A DNA stretch of 22,156 nt from Kordiimonadaceae bacterium UBA4441 (GCA_002390425.1 DGPL01000034.1:1-22156); one strand, 5' to 3'. Positions 7,806 through 15,959 are shown, numbered from the stretch's first letter. Notes: generated by a model not told the origin, from the sequence alone. Translations and numbers: made by a program.

Positions 7806-9365
7806 TTACCACCAACTAATATAAATAACAGATAAGACTATCAGGACAGCAACACCAACCAAGTTATAGCTTTTACTCGTATGAAAATCCGCTTTTTCCA
7901 TAGCATGGACTTGGTCACTTTCTTCTTTAACCATTAACGAAACCGAAACTGCCAGAATAAAACATATGACAGACACAAAATTCATGCGATCCAAAAATGG
8001 CAATGCTGGCCAAACTAACTTAAATGCGAGTGACGCAAGAAATGACCCTATTGCAGCGGCTAATGCCCCTTTTGGTGTCGTCCGGTTCCAAAACATTCCA
8101 AGCAAGAAAATCACAACAATCCCTGGTGTAAAGAACCCCGTATATTCTTGAATATATTGAAATGCCTGATCAAAATTTCCAAGCAATGGTTTTGCCATAA
8201 CTATGGCAATAATCAGCGAAACAAAACTAACGATGCGTCCGACCATCACATAATGGTTCTGACTTCTATCAGGTTTATAATAGCTATAAATATCCATCGT
8301 AAAAATCGTTGAAATACTATTGGTCATTGACCCGAGCGAGGATACAATCGCAGCAACCAATGCTGCAAATACAAGTCCCAGCATACCCGGGGGCATCAAT
8401 TTCATTAGTGCAGGATATGCCTGATCTGATGTTTCAAGTTCAGGGAAAATTACAAATGCAGCAATGCCTGGAAGCACGACAATTATAGGCATAATCAACT
8501 TTAGCATTGCGGCAAAAGCGATTCCCTTTTGAGCTTCACCAATGCTTTTTGCGGCGAGAGCACGTTGAATAATATATTGGTTAAATCCCCAATAAGCGAA
8601 ATGTAGAACCCAAACCGCACCAACCAGTGACGTAATGCCGGGCAACAATTCATAATATTCATTATCAGCTGATAATATCATATCGAACTTTTCAGGGGCT
8701 AATGCCATAAGCTTACTAAAACCCGCTAAAACGCCCGCATCTTCACTGATAATGTTAAGCGTTATGTAAGAAAGATAAAACCCTCCTGCGACAAGCAACA
8801 CAACCTGTATAATATCTGTAAAGGCCACAGCCTTTAGGCCCCCATATAATGAATAAGCCGCGGCAAACGCGCCTAAGAAAATCAGGCCATAAAAAATATC
8901 AACATCTGCGACCGTATTGATTGCCAACGCCCCAAGCCATAATACGGAAGTCAGATTGACGAATATATATACCCCAATCCAAAATATCGCCATGACAAGA
9001 CGGACATCATGGTTATACCTTCTCTCAAGGTACTGCGGCATGGTATAAATCCGGTGTTTCAAAAAGATTGGAAGAAAGTATTTACCAACAATCATCAAGG
9101 TAATGGCCGCAAGCCATTCATAAGACGCAATACCAATACCAACCGCATACCCAGACCCAGACATGCCAATTATTTGTTCAGCGGAAATATTTGCAGCAAT
9201 AAGCGAAGCGCCAATGGCCCACCACGTTAAAGAGTTCCCAGCCAGAAAATAATCTTTGGTATCCTTATCGTGACCTTCTTTTTCGCGTGATACAAACGTC
9301 GCGATTGCAATTAATCCAACTACATAAGCCGCAAAAATACCAATATCGAGTGTCGATAGGCTCAT
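7806..9365 (-). CDS. Sodium/sugar symporter, SSS family (vSGLT-like)
   Basis: A 519-residue inner-membrane transporter with about 14 hydrophobic helices. It closely resembles the Vibrio sodium/galactose transporter vSGLT as I recall its sequence, for example FLAGNSLTWWAIGASLIAAN, SAEQIIGMSGSGY, WGFNQYIIQRALAAKS, AAIVSSLGSM and QYIQEYTGF. Residues matching vSGLT sugar ligands are present at Q64, E83, the Asn of WGFNQY, the Lys of LKLIMP and the Gln of QYIQEY. The position matching vSGLT S91 is Ala86. The SS pair of the sodium site is kept. It probably imports glucose or a related hexose with Na+, feeding the downstream glk, zwf and pgl products. ATG 9365 follows AGAGGA. The promoter region holds a degenerate copy of the LacI-type operator. 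Confidence 0.93.
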   Translation of the reverse strand: MSLSTLDIGIFAAYVVGLIAIATFVSREKEGHDKDTKDYFLAGNSLTWWAIGASLIAANISAEQIIGMSGSGYAVGIGIASYEWLAAITLMIVGKYFLPIFLKHRIYTMPQYLERRYNHDVRLVMAIFWIGVYIFVNLTSVLWLGALAINTVADVDIFYGLIFLGAFAAAYSLYGGLKAVAFTDIIQVVLLVAGGFYLSYITLNIISEDAGVLAGFSKLMALAPEKFDMILSADNEYYELLPGITSLVGAVWVLHFAYWGFNQYIIQRALAAKSIGEAQKGIAFAAMLKLIMPIIVVLPGIAAFVIFPELETSDQAYPALMKLMPPGMLGLVFAALVAAIVSSLGSMTNSISTIFTMDIYSYYKPDRSQNHYVMVGRIVSFVSLIIAIVMAKPLLGNFDQAFQYIQEYTGFFTPGIVVIFLLGMFWNRTTPKGALAAAIGSFLASLAFKLVWPALPFLDRMNFVSVICFILAVSVSLMVKEESDQVHAMEKADFHTSKSYNLVGVAVLIVLSVIYISWW

Positions 9366-9392
9366 ATAAAATCCTCTTGAGTTTTTATTCTT

Positions 9393-9419
9393 TTACAGCA
9401 ATAACATTAAAAACGGCAA
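9393..9419 (-). promoter_or_regulatory. Possible symporter promoter with degenerate LacI-type operator
   Basis: On the minus strand, TTGCCG (9419-9414), 7 bp, then TGTTATTGCTGTAA (9406-9393). Spacing matches the two stronger promoter/operator units, and the left half matches 7 of 8 bases of TGTAATTG. The right half is poor (9 of 14 overall), so this is tentative. Confidence 0.35.
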
Positions 9420-9450
9420 ATCCAAAAATATAAATCTTATGGAATTCATT

Positions 9451-10020
9451 ATGAAAAATGTAATCAAAACAATTTCTATCCTTTTAATGACACTCTGCTT
9501 TTCTTTTAGTCAAGCCCAGGAATTTGATACTGGCGGAAAAAATCCTGATAGTGACGATATTGTTTATCATTTTGGATATGGATCAAACCTTGATGAAGAT
9601 TACATGCGTCAATGGACACCAAGCCTTAAATTTGTCACCAAAGCGCAGCTTCCAAATTTCGAAATACAATTTAGAAAATATTCAACGGACCTTGAAGGCG
9701 GCATCAGTAGCATAATCCCAAAACCAGGTGGCCTCGTTGAAGGCGTAATATACGAAATTAAGAAATCTGAAATCGAAGCTCTCGATATTTTAGAAGATGT
9801 TCCCTTAGGAATTTATAGCCGTGAAACTTTTAAAGTCATCGCACCCGGTGGCACTTGGTATAACGCTGAACTTTACCGCGTTATGAACCCAAAAGGCCCA
9901 TTTACACCGTCTATTAAATATCTTGGATATATGATCAAGGGCGCGAAAATGCATGGCATAAATAAGCCGTGGATTGATCATTTAGAAAAATTACGGGTAT
10001 CTGTAATCAATAGAAAATAA
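9451..10020 (+). CDS. Exported gamma-glutamylcyclotransferase-fold (GGCT/AIG2-like) protein
   Basis: A 189-residue protein from ATG 9451, chosen because GGAA lies just upstream and MKNVIKTISI begins a clean signal peptide ending near SQAQ (about residue 23). An in-frame ATG at 9439 adds four residues. The mature domain has the glycine-rich loop FGYGSNL (41-47), GGISSIIP (83-90), VEGVIYEI (96-103) and LDILEDVPLGIYSRE (111-125), where E115 aligns with the catalytic glutamate of gamma-glutamylcyclotransferases. Known members are mostly cytoplasmic and act on gamma-glutamyl amines, so an exported one is unusual. It stands alone on the plus strand between the symporter and a convergent gene. The substrate is unknown. 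Confidence 0.75.
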   Translation: MKNVIKTISILLMTLCFSFSQAQEFDTGGKNPDSDDIVYHFGYGSNLDEDYMRQWTPSLKFVTKAQLPNFEIQFRKYSTDLEGGISSIIPKPGGLVEGVIYEIKKSEIEALDILEDVPLGIYSRETFKVIAPGGTWYNAELYRVMNPKGPFTPSIKYLGYMIKGAKMHGINKPWIDHLEKLRVSVINRK

Positions 10021-10021
10021 T

Positions 10022-10051
10022 ATATCAAGGGCGATTTCTCACCCTTGATAT
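10022..10051. terminator. Hairpin between convergent genes, possible bidirectional terminator
   Basis: A 10-bp stem (ATATCAAGGG with CCCTTGATAT) around a 10-nt loop, immediately after the GGCT-like gene and 11 bp before the end of the convergent dehydrogenase-like gene. The flanking U-runs are short and broken, so termination strength is uncertain. Confidence 0.6.
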
Positions 10052-10061
10052 TAAAAAAGTT

Positions 10062-11324
10062 TTATTCTTCTGGCGCTGAAATTTTTAGAATTTTGCGCAT
10101 CGGCATATCTTGAAGCACGTAAATTGCGCCATCAGCCCCTTGGCTTACGTGACGCAAGCGGTGTCCAGGTTCATCTAATAATCGCTCTTCACCGGCAACA
10201 TTATCACCAACCAACACCAGACGCGACACATGCGCAGACGATAGCCCTGTCAGGAACAAGTTCCCTTTCCATTGTGGGAACATATCGCCCGTATAGAACA
10301 TCATTGATGATGGTGCCAATGACGGATCCCAGTAATAAATTGGTTGCTCTGTGCCGTCTTTCATAACGCCACTTTCACCTTCTGCTCTCTCACGTGGCAT
10401 AGGACTATATGCAACATAGGGCCAACCATAGTCTTTTCCGGCGGCTAAAACATTAATTTCATCACCTGTAGTCCCACCCTGATCAGCGACCCAAAAATCA
10501 CCAGTAATTGGGTTCTTGGCCATGCCATTTGAATTACGAAGCCCAATAACGTAAGCCATGTCATTGACATCAGGGTTACCAACAAATGGGTTATCCGCTG
10601 GAACTGAACCATCTTTATTAATCCGAAGCACCGTGCCAAAGGTATCCTTTAAATTTGGTGAACCCATTGGGCTTTTACGCTGTGTCGTAATCAACAGTTT
10701 TCCATCATCATCGAATGCCATACGGCTTGGTGTTGTCTCAACAATGACTTTAACATTCGAGAGGTTCTTCTCATCAGAAGAAAGCTTTGCGCTTGCAACA
10801 CGCCATGTACCCCAAGGGTTTGCGGCTTTTTCTTCGCGCGACAGTCCATTCCATTCTTGGCGCTCTTGTCCAGATTTTTGATAAGCTTCATCGGAATTAT
10901 CAGTGTCATATCCATCAGGAGCCCCAAGATACGTGAAGTAAATCATTCTGTTATTTTCAAAATCAGGATCTAAAATAATGTCATTTAATCCGCGTGACCC
11001 CCATGCACGAACCGCGGGGACTCCTTTTACTGGATCCGAAACATCACCATCTGGGCTAATAATTCGGATACGGCCAGGTACTTCAGTCACGATCATATTG
11101 CCATTCGGCATATGGGCCATCGCCCAAGGTCGGTTAAGACCAACAACGAAATCGGTAAGTTCATATCTTGCGCTTTTTTTCGCAAGTGGCGCGCGGGTTT
11201 GCCCAGCAAAAGCGGGTTTGCCTTCATAATTTGGTCTTTGCTGCTGCGCAGAAGCAGAAAACACCATTGCCGATGCTGCCGCTATCCCAAGCATCATCGC
11301 AGCTTTTTTACCAAATAAATTCAT
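10062..11324 (-). CDS. Exported PQQ-dependent sugar dehydrogenase-like beta-propeller (GSDH fold)
   Basis: A 420-residue protein with a signal peptide (MNLFGKKAAMMLGIAAASAM, then VFSASAQQQ, cleavage near 26), so periplasmic. The six-bladed propeller of the glucose/sorbosone dehydrogenase family is recognisable from GLNRPWAMAHMPNG (62-75), DIILDPDFENNRMIYFTY (115-132), GLRNSNGMAKNP (261-272) and GDEINVLAAGKDYGWP (287-302). Several positions differ from typical active members: LDPDF where LHPDF is usual, TPSRMAF where a His-containing HFGSR/HxGGR motif is usual, and DQGGT where EHGP is usual. PQQ binding or catalysis may therefore be altered. It has its own promoter and an AGGGAGA ribosome binding site. 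Aldose oxidation in the periplasm is possible but not assured. Confidence 0.82.
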   Translation of the reverse strand: MNLFGKKAAMMLGIAAASAMVFSASAQQQRPNYEGKPAFAGQTRAPLAKKSARYELTDFVVGLNRPWAMAHMPNGNMIVTEVPGRIRIISPDGDVSDPVKGVPAVRAWGSRGLNDIILDPDFENNRMIYFTYLGAPDGYDTDNSDEAYQKSGQERQEWNGLSREEKAANPWGTWRVASAKLSSDEKNLSNVKVIVETTPSRMAFDDDGKLLITTQRKSPMGSPNLKDTFGTVLRINKDGSVPADNPFVGNPDVNDMAYVIGLRNSNGMAKNPITGDFWVADQGGTTGDEINVLAAGKDYGWPYVAYSPMPRERAEGESGVMKDGTEQPIYYWDPSLAPSSMMFYTGDMFPQWKGNLFLTGLSSAHVSRLVLVGDNVAGEERLLDEPGHRLRHVSQGADGAIYVLQDMPMRKILKISAPEE

Positions 11325-11356
11325 TATTTTTCTCCCTAAATAAATTTTGTGTAAAA

Positions 11357-11385
11357 AGTATAGGTTATCTTATAACGCAAATCAA
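11357..11385 (-). promoter_or_regulatory. Predicted sigma-70 promoter of the GSDH-like gene
   Basis: On the minus strand, -35 TTGATT (11385-11380), a 17-bp spacer and -10 TATACT (11362-11357), 5 of 6 matches at -10. The perfect 10-bp palindrome ATCAATTGAT (11381-11390) overlaps the -35 and might be a regulator site. Confidence 0.55.
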
Positions 11386-11410
11386 TTGATCCTTATCTTG
11401 CATTTCTTTG

Positions 11411-11438
11411 TTGCTTTGCATTTTGATATATAGATAAT
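11411..11438 (+). promoter_or_regulatory. Predicted sigma-70 promoter of the RNase D gene
   Basis: -35 TTGCTT (11411-11416), a 16-bp spacer and -10 GATAAT (11433-11438), with a start near 11445, about 23 bp before ATG 11468. Confidence 0.45.
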
Positions 11439-11467
11439 AGATAAAACGAAATATGATAGGACTTAAA

Positions 11468-12082
11468 ATGGCGATCACACTTCATAAAGGCGACCTAGAC
11501 GCAAATGTAAAATTTACGGGTGCAGTAGCGATTGATACTGAAACGATGGGGCTAAACCCAAATCGTGATCGACTATGTTTAGTGCAGTTATCATCAGGCG
11601 ACGGAAATGCGCATTTGGTGCAAATCGAAGCAGGTCAGACGGAAGCACCAAATTTAGTAAAACTCCTTGAAGATCAAAACATCACAAAAATTTTCCACTT
11701 TGCCCGCTTTGATGTTGCGGTGTTAAAAAAATATTTAAACGCCAATGTGGCACCGGTTTATTGTACAAAAATTGCTTCGAAACTTGTCAGAACATATACG
11801 GACCGACATGGTTTAAAAGATTTAGTGCGCGAACTGCTTAATATTGATATTTCCAAACAACAACAAAGCTCCAATTGGGGCGCTGATAAGTTAAGTAAAG
11901 CACAATTAGAATATGCCGCATCAGATGTATATCATCTACATAAATTGATGGAAAAATTAGATTTAATGCTCAACACTCATAACCGTGTTGACTTAGCGAA
12001 AAAATGCTTTGACTTTCTTTCAACTCGCTGTGAACTCGACCTAAAAGGTTGGGAAAACACTGACATTTTTGCCCATAGTTAA
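11468..12082 (+). CDS. rnd: Ribonuclease D-type 3'-5' exonuclease
   Basis: A 204-residue single-domain DEDDy exonuclease. ATG 11468 is preferred over the in-frame ATG at 11453 because TAGGA lies 6 bp before it. Catalytic residues are visible: D23 and E25 (AIDTETMGL), D82 (FHFARFD), and Y149 with D153 (YAASD). It lacks the C-terminal HRDC domains of E. coli RNase D (about 375 residues), as is usual for the short form in Alphaproteobacteria. It should trim 3' ends of structured RNA such as tRNA precursors. Its place just before lptC is a conserved alphaproteobacterial neighbourhood, although a 178-bp gap suggests separate transcription. Confidence 0.9.
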   Translation: MAITLHKGDLDANVKFTGAVAIDTETMGLNPNRDRLCLVQLSSGDGNAHLVQIEAGQTEAPNLVKLLEDQNITKIFHFARFDVAVLKKYLNANVAPVYCTKIASKLVRTYTDRHGLKDLVRELLNIDISKQQQSSNWGADKLSKAQLEYAASDVYHLHKLMEKLDLMLNTHNRVDLAKKCFDFLSTRCELDLKGWENTDIFAHS

Positions 12083-12188
12083 TAAAATAACTTAACTGCG
12101 ACATTTCTTTCTCAAATATACCCTTTTGTCTTGATGCGTTCACTCTTTAGGATTACATTTAATATATGTCATAAAATGCTCCATTATT

Positions 12189-12219
12189 TTGACAAAATTA
12201 ACCTTTAGACAATTAAAAT
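12189..12219 (+). promoter_or_regulatory. Possible promoter of the lptC-lptA-lptB-rpoN run
   Basis: In the 178-bp gap after rnd, a perfect -35 TTGACA (12189-12194) precedes TAAAAT (12214-12219) by 19 bp. The spacer is longer than ideal. Nothing else stands out in this gap. Confidence 0.35.
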
Positions 12220-12260
12220 CAATAAATGGAACATGGCAATAGAATTGGAACGACCAAAAC

Positions 12261-12938
12261 GTGAGTACGAACCCGGATCAAATTTTAAAATCTAATGAAG
12301 CGGTAACGTTCGATGAAAGTGAGCGTCAAGCTAATCGTGCGGATAATCTTAAAAAAATGGTCCCTGTTCTCACGGTTATTGCATTGATTTCACTTATTAT
12401 TTACCCGATTTTGGCTTCACGAGAAAATAGCTTTACACTTGCGATTGATCGCCTACCTGAACGTGATGAAAAAGCAAAACTGATCAAACCCAGTTATGTT
12501 GATATTGATCGCAATAATAACCCCGTTAATATCTCAGCACAGTCCGCATACCGTGAAGAAAATGAACACACCGATTATTTCTTTACGAATTTATTAGCGC
12601 AAATGTCATTGCCGTCAGGAGAAGCCATTGAAATCGAAGCCATGAGAGGTGCCTTGAATACGGGCACTCAAATCATGGATTTAGGTGGTGAAATTACAAT
12701 TCTTTCTGAAACTGGATTTTTACTAACATCCACAGAAGCAAAATTTTTTATTGCCGATAAAATAGCGACGGGAAAAAATGGTGTTAAGGGCATCGCCCCT
12801 TTCGGCCGTTTTAGCGCAAATACATTTAACGCAAACGTTGAAGAAGAGATCATTACTTTAGAAGGTAATGTGACAATAAACTTTGATCCCAAAAAACCAT
12901 TAAATTTGATGGAAAATACATCAGGGAATATTAATTAA
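12261..12938 (+). CDS. lptC: LptC, lipopolysaccharide export inner-membrane protein
   Basis: A 225-residue protein that starts at GTG 12261. An in-frame TAG at 12240 and no closer ATG make this the only sensible start. A cytoplasmic tail of about 33 residues is followed by one transmembrane segment (VPVLTVIALISLIIYPIL, 34-51) and a periplasmic LptC (DUF1239) beta-jellyroll domain with PSYVDIDRNNNPVNISAQSA and LEGNVTI near the end. LptC receives LPS from the LptB2FG transporter and passes it to LptA. The next gene, lptA, overlaps it at TAATG, which fits coupled translation. Confidence 0.87.
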   Translation: MSTNPDQILKSNEAVTFDESERQANRADNLKKMVPVLTVIALISLIIYPILASRENSFTLAIDRLPERDEKAKLIKPSYVDIDRNNNPVNISAQSAYREENEHTDYFFTNLLAQMSLPSGEAIEIEAMRGALNTGTQIMDLGGEITILSETGFLLTSTEAKFFIADKIATGKNGVKGIAPFGRFSANTFNANVEEEIITLEGNVTINFDPKKPLNLMENTSGNIN

Positions 12939-13468
12939 TGAAATTTTTTAAATTAACCTCAATAAATACCTTTCTGATTTTTGCTTGTTCAATATTTATT
13001 TCGAATGCACAAGAATCTGCTTTGAAAGATCATAACGTTGATAATCCTGTTGATATCAGCGCAGACAGACTTGAAGTAAAGCAAAAAGAAAATATTGCTT
13101 TTTTCACTGGCAATGTTGTTGTGACACAATCCGATATGTCACTCTTATCAGATCGAATTACCGTTTTTTATGAAGAGGAAAGAGGGGAAAATAGCACCTC
13201 TTCAATTTCTAGACTAGATGCGTCAGGAAATGTCACATTGACGTCGCCGACAGAAACCATTCGCAGTACATGGGGCGTTTATGACTTCGCCGAAAGAATT
13301 ATTACTTTAGGTGGTAAAGTGGAATTTAATAACGCCGAAGGACAATTGACAAGCCCGCGTCTACAAGTGAATTTGTCCACCGGTCAAATCACGATGGACG
13401 GCGGAAGAGTTGAAGGCGAAGGATCAGGTCGAGTAAGTGGCCAATTTACACCGCCAGAAAGTGAATGA
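12938..13468 (+). CDS. lptA: LptA, periplasmic lipopolysaccharide transport protein
   Basis: A 176-residue OstA-like protein with a signal peptide (MKFFKLTSIN, hydrophobic core, ISNAQ, cleavage near 24). The mature domain has DISADRLEVKQ, AFFTGNVVVTQSDMSLLSDRI and SGNVTLTSP repeats typical of the LptA beta-jellyroll, which polymerises to form the LPS bridge across the periplasm. Its ATG shares a base with the lptC stop. The lptB gene follows after 84 bp. Confidence 0.9.
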   Translation: MKFFKLTSINTFLIFACSIFISNAQESALKDHNVDNPVDISADRLEVKQKENIAFFTGNVVVTQSDMSLLSDRITVFYEEERGENSTSSISRLDASGNVTLTSPTETIRSTWGVYDFAERIITLGGKVEFNNAEGQLTSPRLQVNLSTGQITMDGGRVEGEGSGRVSGQFTPPESE

Positions 13469-13552
13469 CCGCATAACTAATAAGCTGATAATATTGATTT
13501 TTTGATATTAATACTTACATATTATTAATCTGTTGATGAGTAAAATAAACAC

Positions 13553-14326
13553 ATGGAAAAAATAATAAAGCTATCAACTTCTGAACACCACCCTGCATCA
13601 TTAGATGAAGGTCTTGTTGTAGATGCCGTTGAAAAGAAATACCGCAAAAAAACAGTCCTTCGCGGTATATCCATGCAAATACGTAAAGGCGAAGTCGTTG
13701 GACTACTTGGCCCAAATGGCGCCGGAAAAACCACAAGTTTTTATACAATGGTAGGATTGGTACTACCTGATTCTGGACGTATTTTATTAGATGGGCATGA
13801 CATTACCCATATGCCCATGTATCGACGGGCCCGCCTTGGTATTGGGTACCTTCCGCAGGAATCTTCTATTTTTAGAGGTATGACTGTAGAAGAAAACATT
13901 TGGTCCGTACTTGAAATTTGTGAACCAAATCCATCAAAACGTGCCGAGAAACTTGAAAGTTTACTTGATGAATTTGCCATTCAGCATATTCGTAGTGCGT
14001 CTGCCCTCGCCTTATCAGGCGGCGAGAGACGTCGTGCTGAGATCGCACGCGCTTTGGCTTCTGGCCCGTCATATATGCTTCTTGATGAACCATTCGCTGG
14101 CATCGACCCAATAGCCATAGCAGATATCAGAAACCTTGTGTCGCATTTAAAAGATAAGGATATTGGTGTTTTAATCACCGACCATAACGTTAGGGAAACA
14201 TTAGATATTATTGACCGCGCATACATCATTCATGATGGTCAAGTATTGATGTCCGGCACACCAGAAGAAATCGTCGCAAACGAAGACGTAAAACGTGTTT
14301 ATTTGGGTGAGAACTTTAGTTTATAA
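13553..14326 (+). CDS. lptB: LptB, ATPase of the LPS export ABC transporter
   Basis: A 257-residue ABC ATPase. It has Walker A GPNGAGKTT (53-61), Q-loop Q102, signature LSGGERRRAEIARAL (154-168; the LSGGERRR form is typical of LptB), Walker B YMLLDEPFAGID (174-185, catalytic E179) and switch H211. An N-terminal extension of about 20 residues precedes the usual start of the fold. LptB powers LPS extraction with LptF and LptG, which are not in this window. RpoN begins 14 bp downstream behind GGGGA. Confidence 0.95.
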   Translation: MEKIIKLSTSEHHPASLDEGLVVDAVEKKYRKKTVLRGISMQIRKGEVVGLLGPNGAGKTTSFYTMVGLVLPDSGRILLDGHDITHMPMYRRARLGIGYLPQESSIFRGMTVEENIWSVLEICEPNPSKRAEKLESLLDEFAIQHIRSASALALSGGERRRAEIARALASGPSYMLLDEPFAGIDPIAIADIRNLVSHLKDKDIGVLITDHNVRETLDIIDRAYIIHDGQVLMSGTPEEIVANEDVKRVYLGENFSL

Positions 14327-14340
14327 TGGGGAAATATTAA

Positions 14341-15879
14341 ATGGCATTAACGCCACGCCTTGACATTAAACAATCACAGTCGCTTGTACTGACGCCACAA
14401 CTTCAACAAGCGATAAAAATGCTACAACTCTCTAGCATAGAACTTGTTGAATTTGTCGCGGAAGAAGTGGCTCAGAACCCAATACTAGAATATAGCGATG
14501 CGTCACCGGAACGAAATGACTTAGAAAAAGATAACGACGCTGACAAGGATAAAGCACCTCAAAATAAAGATACAAAAACAACTGATGATTTCCTTCAAGA
14601 TCATTCCCCTATCAGCACTGAAAAAGACACACCATTAGATACTGATTATTCAGAAATGTATGATGATAGTGCCTCTGATCAAATGGGCACGCTACCAGAA
14701 CAAAATTTAGGCTTAAACGGTAGTAATATGATCACGGGGGGATCAGGGAATTTTGATTTCTCTGATACAACATTCGAACAAAAACAATCCGATACTTTAT
14801 CGTTAAAATCGCATTTAGAAGAACAGCTCGTTTTACTCAATGCAGCACCTTATGAAAAAATAATCATCCAATATTTAATCGGATTAATGGATGAAGCTGG
14901 CTATATCACCGAAGAAACACACCTGATTGCCGAAAGGTGTGGATGCGACGTTGAGGACATAGAACGAATTTTTAGAATTGCTCAAACATTGGAACCACTT
15001 GGTGTTTTTGCCCGGTCATTAAGTGAATGCCTTAAAATTCAACAAATTCAAGCTGATCGTTATGATCCTGCTATGGAAATTTTCTTAGATAACTTGGAAA
15101 TGCTTGGGGAACGTAAATTTAGTGATCTAAGAAAATTGTGCAATGTTAGCAAAGAAGATTTTCTTGATATGGTCGAGGAGATCAAATCATTGAATCCTAA
15201 GCCAGGATTGGAATTTGGCGAAGAAGTTGTCTTTACAGTTATCCCTGACGTGTTTGTTAAGAAATCACCTAAGGGAAAATGGTTTGTAGAATTAAACAAT
15301 GATACGCTACCAAAAGTCCTTGTGAATAACCGATATTTAAAAGAGGTTGGTTCAGACAATATAAAAAAAGAAGATAAAGATTATATTGATGAGTGTGTTT
15401 CAAAAGCCAACTGGCTCGTAAAAGCACTAGATCAACGCGCCAATACAATTCTAAAAGTATCAAGTGAACTTGTTCGTCTGCAAAAGAGGTTTTTAAATGA
15501 AGGTATTCAATATTTAGCGCCTATAAATTTAAAAACCATCGCTGAAGCTATTGAAATGCATGAAAGCACAGTGAGTCGGGTCACAGCCAACAAATATATT
15601 GCTACCCCAAGAGGTATATTTGAAATGAAATTTTTCTTTACCACTGCAATTGGTTCGTTGGATAGTGACAACCAGCATTCATCAAGATCAATAAAGTATA
15701 AAATCAAACAACTCATCGATGACGAAGACCCTAAGAAAATTCTTTCTGATGACAAGATCGTAGAAGTGATTAGGGCCGAAGGCATTGATATAGCAAGGAG
15801 AACTGTGGCGAAATATAGAGAATCTTTAGAAATCCCATCTTCCATAATAAGAAGAAGAATGAAAAACCCCGTCCTTTGA
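14341..15879 (+). CDS. rpoN: RNA polymerase sigma-54 factor
   Basis: A 512-residue sigma-54. Region I (1-50) is glutamine- and leucine-rich (RLDIKQSQSLVLTPQLQQAI, then KMLQLSSIEL) and contacts activators. Region II (about 55-130) is a variable acidic linker. The core-binding domain and helix-turn-helix follow (ESTVSRVTANKYI region), and the RpoN box that reads the -24 element is ARRTVAKYRE (485-494). All parts are intact. The lptB-rpoN-hpf-ptsN order is the standard proteobacterial neighbourhood. No bacterial enhancer-binding protein gene is in the window, so its targets cannot be named. Confidence 0.97.
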   Translation: MALTPRLDIKQSQSLVLTPQLQQAIKMLQLSSIELVEFVAEEVAQNPILEYSDASPERNDLEKDNDADKDKAPQNKDTKTTDDFLQDHSPISTEKDTPLDTDYSEMYDDSASDQMGTLPEQNLGLNGSNMITGGSGNFDFSDTTFEQKQSDTLSLKSHLEEQLVLLNAAPYEKIIIQYLIGLMDEAGYITEETHLIAERCGCDVEDIERIFRIAQTLEPLGVFARSLSECLKIQQIQADRYDPAMEIFLDNLEMLGERKFSDLRKLCNVSKEDFLDMVEEIKSLNPKPGLEFGEEVVFTVIPDVFVKKSPKGKWFVELNNDTLPKVLVNNRYLKEVGSDNIKKEDKDYIDECVSKANWLVKALDQRANTILKVSSELVRLQKRFLNEGIQYLAPINLKTIAEAIEMHESTVSRVTANKYIATPRGIFEMKFFFTTAIGSLDSDNQHSSRSIKYKIKQLIDDEDPKKILSDDKIVEVIRAEGIDIARRTVAKYRESLEIPSSIIRRRMKNPVL

Positions 15880-15940
15880 TCATCAAGTTTGAGAGGGAAA
15901 TTACAGATAGCATAACTCTCATAGGACAGGAAAAGACGAA

Positions 15941-15959
15941 GTCATATCATTTATATGAC
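15941..15959. repeat. Inverted repeat upstream of hpf
   Basis: GTCATAT (15941-15947) and ATATGAC (15953-15959) around a 5-nt centre, in the 212-bp rpoN-hpf gap and about 32 bp upstream of a predicted -35. No U-tract follows, so it looks more like a regulator site than a terminator. Confidence 0.4.

Noticed and set aside
9457..9468. AATGTAATCAAA resembling half of the LacI-type operator
   Set aside because: It lies inside the first codons of the GGCT-like gene, has no matching second arm and does not fit the promoter geometry of the other sites.
10445..11389. Several overlapping open frames on both strands across the GSDH-like gene
   Set aside because: All are shadows of the 420-residue protein, with low-complexity translations and no recognisable domains.
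13515..14229. Minus-strand open frames opposite lptB
   Set aside because: LptB has all ABC motifs in the plus frame; the opposite frames are by-products of its codon use.
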